DNA of 64,000 bases. Origin: Alphaproteobacteria bacterium (GTDB taxonomy: Bacteria; Myxococcota_A; UBA796; UBA2385). The stretch covers positions 558,001-622,000 of the forward strand of contig JACKEY010000004.1 in assembly GCA_020632755.1 (NCBI GenBank), in the 5' to 3' direction. Both the position numbers and the translations under genes were made by a program. Below the pieces are notes generated by a model that saw only the letters and a program-made list of their open reading frames with translations, made no database searches and had not been told where the DNA came from. This document shows positions 57,470-64,000 of this stretch, piece by piece (the first letter of the stretch is position 1; every line of letters begins with the position of its first letter).

Positions 57470-59029
57470 GTGGCCAGCACTTCGTCTCGCACCCGCGCCC
57501 GGCCCGGACTGTGGTCCGAGGTGGCGCTGACCCTCGCGCTCATCACGCTGGCGTCGGTCATCCTCAACGCGGGTGTGCTCTGGATGCTGATGAAGCAGAC
57601 GGAGGAGGAGCGGCGCACGGATCTGGCCCTGGCCCTGTCGTCGGCCCTCACGGCACAGCTCGAGGTGGAGAGCGGTCGGGACGAGGCGCGGGAGGCCGGC
57701 TACCGGCGGATCTTGTCCGCCTACCAGGCGACGGCCCTCGATGTGCACGAGCTGTACGTGGCCGACACGGACATGGCGACCCTGGCGAGCGTGGCCGGGC
57801 GAGCGCCGGCGACGCCGGACACCGGGATGCGGGCGGCCCTGTACGGGAACCAGCAGTTCATCGACGTGCGGGGGCCCCACTGGGGGGCGCGCTTCGTCGA
57901 GGTGACGTCGCCGGTGGCGCCGCGGGGCCGGGCCACGGCTGCCCTGCGGGTCACCATGCCGCTCAAGCCGCCGGCCGTGCCCGGCGGGCTCGCCGGGTTC
58001 ACCCTGGGCTACGTCGCGGTGACCTTCGCGCTGGTCGCGGCTTTCGGGTTCACCCGCTTCCAGCGCAGCCTGATGCAGCCGGTCTCCGAGCTGGCGGACG
58101 GCACCTCTCGCATCGCCGGCGGCGAGTTCGGCCACATGGTCGACCTGGACGCGGCGCGCGAGCTGCAGGCCCTGGCCGTGGCGCTGAACACGATGAGCGC
58201 GTCCCTGGCCGGCTACCGCAGCCGCACCGAAGAGCAGCTCGCCCGGCTCGAGGCGGCGAACGCCGAGCTCAAGACCGCCCAGGAAGCGCTGATCCGGTCC
58301 GAGAAGCTGGCCAGCGTCGGGCGCCTGGCCGCGGGCCTGGCCCACGAGGTCGGCAACCCGCTGTCGGCGGTGCTCGGCTACGTCGACCTGATCAGCCAGG
58401 ACCTGGGAGATCCGGCCCTCGAGGCCGACCTGGTGGCGCGGTCCCGCAAGGAGCTCGAGCGCATCCACCGCATCATCCGCGAGCTGCTCGACTTCGCGCG
58501 GCCCGGCTCGGGCAAGGTCGAGGCGGTCGACGTGGCGCCGGCCCTCGAAGAGGCCCTCGCGACGGTCTCGCCGACCCCCGCCCTGCGCGAGGTCGCGCTG
58601 TCCGTCCAGGTCGACGGACCGCTGCAGCCGGTGTCCATCGAGCGTGACAAGCTCCATCAGGTGCTGGTCAACCTGCTGCTGAACGCGGGCGATGCGCTGC
58701 GCACGGGCGGGGGAGGGCGGATCACCCTCTCGGCGGAACCGGCGACCCTCGACGGCCGTCCCGCGGTGGCCATCGCCTGTCGCGACGACGGGCCGGGCTT
58801 CGACCCGGTGGCCCTGGATCGGGCCTTCGAGCCGTTCTTCACGACCAAGGACGTCGGGCAGGGGACTGGGCTCGGGCTGGCGACCTGCATGCAGGTGGCC
58901 GAGGCGGCGGGCGGTCGCATCGAGGCCCGCAACCACCCCGATGGCGGGGCCGTGCTGGAGCTGGTGCTGCCGGTGGCGGGCGACGACCCGGGTGACCCCC
59001 CGGCGGGAGCGGACGCCGATGCGGGCTGA
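57470..59029 (+). CDS. Membrane sensor histidine kinase (orphan)
   Basis: A 519-residue kinase. TM helix ~15-40, periplasmic sensor ~45-170, TM ~172-195, HAMP ~195-250, then DHp with the phosphoacceptor His292 in GLAHEVGNPLSAVLGY and an HATPase domain (LLNAGDALRTGGGG, CRDDGPGFDP, GQGTGLGLATC). The kinase phosphorylates a response regulator, none of which lies in view. A TACGCC element sits exactly 6 nt before the GTG, so leaderless expression is likely. Its 3' end overlaps the following membrane-protein gene by 11 nt. Signal unknown. Confidence 0.9.
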   Translation: MASTSSRTRARPGLWSEVALTLALITLASVILNAGVLWMLMKQTEEERRTDLALALSSALTAQLEVESGRDEAREAGYRRILSAYQATALDVHELYVADTDMATLASVAGRAPATPDTGMRAALYGNQQFIDVRGPHWGARFVEVTSPVAPRGRATAALRVTMPLKPPAVPGGLAGFTLGYVAVTFALVAAFGFTRFQRSLMQPVSELADGTSRIAGGEFGHMVDLDAARELQALAVALNTMSASLAGYRSRTEEQLARLEAANAELKTAQEALIRSEKLASVGRLAAGLAHEVGNPLSAVLGYVDLISQDLGDPALEADLVARSRKELERIHRIIRELLDFARPGSGKVEAVDVAPALEEALATVSPTPALREVALSVQVDGPLQPVSIERDKLHQVLVNLLLNAGDALRTGGGGRITLSAEPATLDGRPAVAIACRDDGPGFDPVALDRAFEPFFTTKDVGQGTGLGLATCMQVAEAAGGRIEARNHPDGGAVLELVLPVAGDDPGDPPAGADADAG

Positions 59030-60488
59030 GCCCGGCAGCCGCGGCCCGCTGTGGGCGTGGATCCTGGCCGGCGCCGCCCTGCGCCTGCTGCGGGTGGTCA
59101 CCCGCTGGGACGAGCTGACCCTGGCCTACGCCGCCTACGACGAGCCGGTGGCGCGAGCCCTGGGAGAAGGTCGCCTGCTGGACGCCCTGGGCACCTGGAT
59201 CGGCCTCCATCCTCCGCTCTACGCGCTGATGCACGGCACCCTCGAGCTCGTGGCGCCGGTGCCGCTGCTGTTCCTGTTGCTGAGTGCCTTGCTGTCCTTG
59301 TCGGCGGTGGCGCTGGTCGGACGGCTGGGCGGTCCCCTGGCGGCCGCGGTGCTGGCGACCTCGCCGCTGCAGCTGGCCGATGCCGCCGAGGTCAACAACT
59401 ACCCGCTCGCCAGCCTGGCCATCGCGGTGCTGTTGCTGTCGGCGCGGGGGCCGTGGTGGCGGCTCTGCCTGGCTGCCGCACTGGCCTGCTTCTCGCATGT
59501 GCTCGGGGCGGCCGCTGCCGGTGCGGTCGTGCTCTGGCGGCTGGTGGCGGGAGGAGACAGGCGCGGTGTGCGGCTGCGGCTGGCCTGCGGTGCGTTGTTG
59601 GCCGCCCTGCCCGTCGTAGTCGGGGCGGCAGCCCGGGCGGGCGGCGGAGAGGCCTTCATCCAGCCCGAGCTGGACCCGGTGGACTGGGCGCTGCGGACGG
59701 CCCAGGCCACCGGCCCCGTGGGGGCGGTCGTCGCGGTCGCCTTGCTGTTCGGCCTGCGAGGGCCGGCCCTGGCGGCCTGGCTGGGCGTCGCGGGGGTCCT
59801 GGCCGTCTCGCTGATCTCGGGGGCGGCCGCGCCCCACCAGCGACCCTACCTGGACCTGCTGGGGCCGCCTGCTGCGGTGGCGGTCGGCTGGGCCGTGCAG
59901 CGGATCCCCGCGGCGCTGCCTCGCCGTGCGGTGGCTGTGGCGATCGGCCTGCTGTGCCTGGCCCGCGGCGGCGACGCGGCCTGGACCGAGCTCGAGCGGA
60001 TCGAGCGGATCCGGCTGGATCTGGGCCGCCAGCGCGCCCTGGACGTGGCCCTGGCCGAGTCCGCCCCCGGCGACACGCTGTGGGTGGTGGTGCCGGCCCT
60101 GGAGCCCGACGACGACAAGTCGGCCATCGGGCCGCTGATGTGGCGGCTGCCGCCGTGGGCGCCGATGCCCATCGCCCGGCCGGTTCCCTTCGAGTACGTC
60201 GACTACCGCTACGGGCAGCCCCGCGGCTTCCGGGGCCGCGTCGTGCACACCAGCACCGAGCTGGACGAGCAGGCCTTCGATCATGTGGCGAGCGCTGTGC
60301 TGCCGCCGGCGGGCGAGGGGAGGGTGTTCGTCGTGCTGGCCGACCACGGGCCCGCGACCGGGCTGATCGATCGCGTGGAGCGCGCCCTGCGACCGTACCG
60401 GCTCGACGCCCGCGTGGTGGGCGACGATGTCGGCCTGGGGGCCGATCGCTTGTACCTGCTGACCGGCTTGCTGGAGAACGCCCCATGA
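59019..60488 (+). CDS. Polytopic membrane glycosyltransferase-like protein (PMT/ArnT-like), first of pair
   Basis: A 489-residue protein of ~10 TM helices with GGGAGCGG before its ATG. First periplasmic loop TLAYAAYDEPVARALGEG holds an acidic DE pair, and HPPLYALMHGTLE follows; both fit GT-C transferases (GT39/GT83), which use polyprenyl-phosphate sugar donors. The C-terminal ~120 residues are an extracytoplasmic soluble domain. Probably modifies a surface polymer. Fused in translation with the histidine-kinase gene upstream and the next transferase-like gene downstream (ATGA). Confidence 0.7.
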   Translation: MRAEPGSRGPLWAWILAGAALRLLRVVTRWDELTLAYAAYDEPVARALGEGRLLDALGTWIGLHPPLYALMHGTLELVAPVPLLFLLLSALLSLSAVALVGRLGGPLAAAVLATSPLQLADAAEVNNYPLASLAIAVLLLSARGPWWRLCLAAALACFSHVLGAAAAGAVVLWRLVAGGDRRGVRLRLACGALLAALPVVVGAAARAGGGEAFIQPELDPVDWALRTAQATGPVGAVVAVALLFGLRGPALAAWLGVAGVLAVSLISGAAAPHQRPYLDLLGPPAAVAVGWAVQRIPAALPRRAVAVAIGLLCLARGGDAAWTELERIERIRLDLGRQRALDVALAESAPGDTLWVVVPALEPDDDKSAIGPLMWRLPPWAPMPIARPVPFEYVDYRYGQPRGFRGRVVHTSTELDEQAFDHVASAVLPPAGEGRVFVVLADHGPATGLIDRVERALRPYRLDARVVGDDVGLGADRLYLLTGLLENAP

Positions 60489-62032
60489 CGGAGCCCCTGC
60501 TCGAGACCCCGCTGCAGACCGCCTGGCCGGCGCTGGTGGCGGTGCCGTTGTGGCTCCTCGCCCTGCTGGCGTCGGCCCGGCGGCTGCGTCCGGACCGCCG
60601 TCTGCAGCTCGGGCTGCTGGGGGTCTTCGTGCTGGCCCTGGTCGTGCGGCTGTGGGTGGTGCCGGCCTGGGCCCGACACGAGTTCGACGGGCACGAGGCG
60701 GAGTACTGGGACCTGTTCCGCGGGGAGCGCCCGTTGTCCCGCGGCGGCACGATCCTGTACCCGGCGATGCAGTGGTTCTGGTGGGCGGCGGGCAGGGTCC
60801 TGCCCCACGATCCCCGGGTGCCGGTCGTGCTGATGTCCCTGGTCGGGGCGTTGTCGTCGGTGGTCACCGGGGCGACGGTGGGCCGGCTGGTCGGACCCCG
60901 TGGTGCAGTGCTGGCCGGCATCGTGGCAGGGCTGGTCGTCGCGGTGCACCCCACCCACGCCGCGTGGTCGAGCAGCGCCTACAACGTCGTGCTGCCCCAC
61001 TTCTTCGCGGGTGTCGCCCTGTGGGGAGCGGCGGTCGTCGGGGATCTCCGGGCCGCCTCGGCGCTGTGGGAGCGGCTGGCGCTCGGTGCGCTGATCGGGC
61101 TGTCCGGCGCGCTGGTGCTGGCGACGCGGCTGGATGTCGGCGTGCTCGGCCTGGCGGCGGTGCTGCTGCTGCTCAGGGGCGGCGGGCTGAGCTGGCGGGA
61201 GCGGACGGCGCTCGTGCCCGGGCTGGTCGTGGGGGCCTTGCTGACCGCGGCGGCGGTGCGTCCGCTGCTGTTCCCGGGGGAGGTGCCCGGCGCCGGGGAG
61301 CGCGCCCTGGCCTGGCACATCAACATCGGCCTGCTGGACTACCACGCGCCCTTCCACACCCTGCCGGCCCTGACCCTGGTGGTGCTCGGCACCGCCCTGG
61401 CCGCCCGCCGCTGGCCGGTGGCCACCCTGGCCCTGTTCGGCGTCTCGGTGCTCAACCACGTCCTGCTGGCGACCTTCGACGACTTCGGCGACCGGCACGC
61501 GCTGACCTCGCTGTGGGGCATCGCGTGGGCGCTGGGGGCCGGGGCGGCGGCCGTGCCCGGGCAGGCCCGGCGGTTGTCGATCGCGGTGGCCGCGGGCGGC
61601 GTGCTGGTGTCGGCGTCCGGACTGGTGGACCTGCGCCAGACCTTCTATGCCGAGGATGGCGCCTGGCTGCGCCACCTGGACGACGATCCCGTGGTCTCCG
61701 AGCTGCCGCAGTATGGCCCCCAGTACGTGGCGGTGCTCATCGCGCCCGAGGGGCACTGCGGCTGGGTGGCCGAGGACTACCGGGTCGCGCGCGAGCCCCC
61801 CCTCAGCCACTTCAACCTGCTCGATCCCGCCGAGGCCGAGTCGCTCCGTGGCGACAACGGCTGCCTGCGCTGGTGCGAGGACCGCCAGGACTGGATCTGG
61901 TCCAGCCGGGGCGTCCGCGACCGGGCGATCCGGCTGCGGCACCTCTACGAGCTCCAGCCCGTCGGCGTCGTGGTGGACCGTGAGCTCGGCTACGCCTGCG
62001 TCGTGCAGCAGGTCGGGCGTCGGCTGCGCTGA
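60485..62032 (+). CDS. Polytopic membrane glycosyltransferase-like protein (PMT/ArnT-like), second of pair
   Basis: A 515-residue protein with ~11 TM helices. WARHEFDGHEAEYWDLFRGE has the acidic FDGHEAEYW loop expected at the catalytic site of GT-C enzymes, followed by YPAMQWFWWAAGRVLP. The C-terminal ~130 residues form an extracytoplasmic domain with Cys pairs (EGHCGW, GCLRWCEDR). Its ATG overlaps the stop of the preceding gene (ATGA). The two proteins are not obviously paralogous but have the same architecture, so they may act in one surface-modification pathway. Confidence 0.68.
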   Translation: MTEPLLETPLQTAWPALVAVPLWLLALLASARRLRPDRRLQLGLLGVFVLALVVRLWVVPAWARHEFDGHEAEYWDLFRGERPLSRGGTILYPAMQWFWWAAGRVLPHDPRVPVVLMSLVGALSSVVTGATVGRLVGPRGAVLAGIVAGLVVAVHPTHAAWSSSAYNVVLPHFFAGVALWGAAVVGDLRAASALWERLALGALIGLSGALVLATRLDVGVLGLAAVLLLLRGGGLSWRERTALVPGLVVGALLTAAAVRPLLFPGEVPGAGERALAWHINIGLLDYHAPFHTLPALTLVVLGTALAARRWPVATLALFGVSVLNHVLLATFDDFGDRHALTSLWGIAWALGAGAAAVPGQARRLSIAVAAGGVLVSASGLVDLRQTFYAEDGAWLRHLDDDPVVSELPQYGPQYVAVLIAPEGHCGWVAEDYRVAREPPLSHFNLLDPAEAESLRGDNGCLRWCEDRQDWIWSSRGVRDRAIRLRHLYELQPVGVVVDRELGYACVVQQVGRRLR

Positions 62033-62145
62033 CGCAGCCTGCCCGGTCGCCCGGTCGGCAGCCGACCTTGTCGATGGCCCCGGCGGCGTCCATGGTGTGC
62101 GGGTCCCCATCGGGGTAGCTCTCATGGGCTACGGGGAACCGCCGA

Positions 62146-62159
62146 GACCGCATGCGGTC
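62146..62159 (+). promoter_or_regulatory. Perfect 14-bp palindrome upstream of the DUF4175-like gene
   Basis: GACCGCATGCGGTC, 35 nt before the start codon, in a 162-bp gap that also has GTAGC/GCTAC (62115-62134). Operator or structured leader; no regulator known. Confidence 0.35.
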
Positions 62160-62194
62160 CCAGCCCGTCGGCGCCCCCACCCGCTTGGAGTCGC

Positions 62195-64000
62195 ATGCCC
62201 CCGGACCTGCAGCCCCTGCCGCCGCCGCCGTCGCCCGGAGCGACCGCCGACGGGGCCCCCGGGGATGCCGCCACCGCCCGAGACGCGCTGCGGGACGTGC
62301 TGGCCGGACTGGTCCGACGGGAGCGACGCCAGCTGCTGCTGCGCAGCGGCCTGCAGCTCATCGGGGTCGGTCTCGCCACTGGGCTGCTGGCCGCCGTGCT
62401 GGTCAGCCGCGGCGTTGGACGTGATGCCTCGCTCGGCGCCGTGGCGGCCCTGCTGGTCGTGGGCGGCGTCGCCGCCCTGGCCGTCCCGCTGTTCCTGCGG
62501 TGGCGGGCCACCGGCGACCTGCTGCGGCAGGCCCGTGGCGTCGAAGCCGTCGAGCCGGCCCTGCGCAGTCGCCTGCTCACCGCGGTGGACCGGGCCCTCC
62601 TCCCCGACGCACAGGCCGGCGCCGACGAAGCGGGCACCGTGCGCCTCCCCCTCTCCCAGGCCCTCCTCGACCGGGCCGTGCGCCGGGCGGCTGCGCTCGC
62701 AGGCGCCGTGCCGCCGGACCGCGTGCATCCCTCGCGCGTGCTCAAGCAGACCGCGCTGGCGGTCGCGGTGGTCGCCCTGATCACGGGCATCGCCGGCTGG
62801 CGGCTGCCCGTGGGCCCCCTCTCCGCACTGACCGCGCTCGTCACGGGCGATGTGGCCGCCGCCCGGCTGGCCGACGCCGTGGTCGCCGGCCAGGAGACCG
62901 CGGTCGTCGGTGACATCACCCTCCGCTACGTCTTCCCCGACCACACGCGCATGGCGCCGGTCGAGATCCCCAACTCCGACGGCACCATCCACGCGCCGCC
63001 CGGCACCACCGTCGAGATCCGCGCCCGCACCGGCGAGCCCTTCGACGCGGTGGCCGTGCAGATCGACGATGGCGCTCCCATCGATGCCGTCCTGCGGCAG
63101 CAGCGCGACGTGTCCGCCCAGCTGGTGGTGCAGGACTCGGGCACCTGGCGCTTCCTGCTGTTCCGCGGCGGCGAGGTGGTCCAGAGCCCGACCTACCGGA
63201 TCGAGGTCGAAGACGACGCCGCCCCGGTCATCACCGTCGAAGCCGAGGCCGTCCAGGTCGGCGTGGACCAGGACATCGGCCTGCGCTGGGCGGTCCAGGA
63301 CGACTTCGGCGTGACCCAGGTCGAGCTCGAGATCACGCGCGCGGACGGCACGGTCGAGCGCCGCACCCTCCGCCGGCCCCTGGACCCGGCCCGCAACCTG
63401 GACGGCGTGCTGCGCATCCGCCCCCAGGAGCTCGGCCTGCGTCCCGGCGAAGAAGCGACCCTGCGCATCGTCGCCCGCGACAACGACGGCACCGCCAGCG
63501 GGGCCGACGGGACCCCCGGCAAGGAAGCCATGTCGGCGGAGATCCCCCTCGAGGTCGTCGGCCCGCGCAGCGCCGGCAAGCAGCACGCCCGGTACTACCG
63601 CGCCCTGCGCGACGCGATGGTGCTGGCCCTGGCCGACTTCCTGGTCGAGAGCGACGACCTGCCGATCGCCAACGATCCCCAGGCCATGCAGCGCTGGGTG
63701 GCCGACGCCCGCACCCGGTTCGACGACATCGAGGCGCTCTACGACAAGCAGTACAGCGGCCAGCAGGCGGACACCCTGGACGGTGACCACGTGCGCGGTG
63801 TGCTCGAAGACGCCGCCCGGCTGCTGCGGTTCACCATGACCACCTTCGACCCGTCGACCTCGCGGCGGGTCACCATGACCGACCTCGAGACCTTCGACAC
63901 GCTGCACGACAAGCAGATCGACAGCCTGGAGCGGGCGATCTACGTGCTGGACAAGGTGATCCAGGCCGCCGCCTGGGCCGACGCCGGCGAGGTCGCCCAG
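62195..64000 (+). CDS. DUF4175-like membrane-anchored protein (partial, runs off window)
   Basis: 602 codons are open to the window edge with no stop; start ATG with TTGGAG 5 nt upstream. N-terminus has two TM helices (~45-95: SGLQLIGVGLATGLLAAVLV, VAALLVVGGVAALAVPLFL) and a third at ~185-205; the rest is extracytoplasmic: beta-rich domains (TVEIRARTGEPFDAVAVQID, DDFGVTQVELEITRADG) and a helical segment. The layout matches DUF4175, long proteins of Myxococcota often near MoxR/vWA genes. Role unknown. The frame reads in the direction of the glycosyltransferase-like genes. Confidence 0.6.
   Translation, partial: MPPDLQPLPPPPSPGATADGAPGDAATARDALRDVLAGLVRRERRQLLLRSGLQLIGVGLATGLLAAVLVSRGVGRDASLGAVAALLVVGGVAALAVPLFLRWRATGDLLRQARGVEAVEPALRSRLLTAVDRALLPDAQAGADEAGTVRLPLSQALLDRAVRRAAALAGAVPPDRVHPSRVLKQTALAVAVVALITGIAGWRLPVGPLSALTALVTGDVAAARLADAVVAGQETAVVGDITLRYVFPDHTRMAPVEIPNSDGTIHAPPGTTVEIRARTGEPFDAVAVQIDDGAPIDAVLRQQRDVSAQLVVQDSGTWRFLLFRGGEVVQSPTYRIEVEDDAAPVITVEAEAVQVGVDQDIGLRWAVQDDFGVTQVELEITRADGTVERRTLRRPLDPARNLDGVLRIRPQELGLRPGEEATLRIVARDNDGTASGADGTPGKEAMSAEIPLEVVGPRSAGKQHARYYRALRDAMVLALADFLVESDDLPIANDPQAMQRWVADARTRFDDIEALYDKQYSGQQADTLDGDHVRGVLEDAARLLRFTMTTFDPSTSRRVTMTDLETFDTLHDKQIDSLERAIYVLDKVIQAAAWADAGEVAQ

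Overview
The window is uniformly GC-rich DNA, densely coded on both strands. Several hallmarks point to a myxobacterium-like member of the Myxococcota. These are a co-oriented gliding/sporulation (Glt/Nfs-type) envelope gene set, paired outer-membrane barrels of the myxobacterial type, a giant secreted protein with MopE-like DCDD metal-binding repeats and a MYXO-CTERM-like tail (Cys-rich, hydrophobic segment, Arg cluster), many lipoproteins and TPR proteins, and TRAP transporters. The organism is inferred from gene content only. No rRNA, phage, insertion sequence or CRISPR array was seen.

Left part (1-9.9 kb): an alpha/beta hydrolase runs off the left edge. It is co-directional with a TRAP system that includes a TatT-like lipoprotein (tatT-tatP-fused QM permease, minus strand). 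Divergent from it lie guaB (IMP dehydrogenase) and the two subunits of a 3-oxoacid CoA-transferase. Converging on these is rplC (ribosomal protein L3), alone and without S10-operon neighbours, then an ASH-domain lipoprotein.

Central block (10-28.5 kb, minus strand): two outer-membrane barrels, a GltC-like TPR protein, a GltD-like TPR protein, a GltE-like TPR lipoprotein, two small GltF-position proteins, a GltG-like FHA/TM/TonB-C protein and a GltH-position barrel lie in one direction. The order matches what I recall of the Myxococcus nfsA-H operon and combines the two M. xanthus glt clusters. Hairpins punctuate it. Immediately upstream is a tight exbB-exbD-tonB-TonB-dependent receptor-lipoprotein operon, so a proton-driven energising unit sits next to an envelope-spanning complex. 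The gliding motor genes and gltI/J/K are not in the window.

Middle (29-36 kb): tRNA-Cys (minus); then a plus-strand unit with overlapping starts and stops: a GT2 and a GT4 glycosyltransferase (probable LPS/surface glycan) and a class A penicillin-binding protein with a large insertion; then two small envelope genes, tRNA-Met and a strong terminator.

36-45 kb: a keto-acid type TRAP system (DctP on plus; DctQ and DctM on minus) flanks a Rieske oxygenase. Between the convergent Rieske and dctM genes is a 515-bp inverted-repeat element (two ~221-bp arms, 73-bp spacer) whose internal hairpin is kept by compensatory base changes. Next come a transglutaminase-elicitor-like lipoprotein carrying a ComEA-like helix-hairpin-helix insertion and an Ig/CARDB lipoprotein.

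45-64 kb: murJ coupled to a small methyltransferase, a four-repeat secreted protein, the giant MopE-like protein, a rhomboid protease, a NicO-type nickel/cobalt exporter, lexA with a textbook promoter/operator, an orphan histidine kinase, two polytopic glycosyltransferase-like membrane proteins, and a DUF4175-like gene that runs off the right edge. Six genes carry a TAnnn(T/C) element exactly 6 nt before the start codon and no ribosome-binding site, which suggests leaderless mRNAs.
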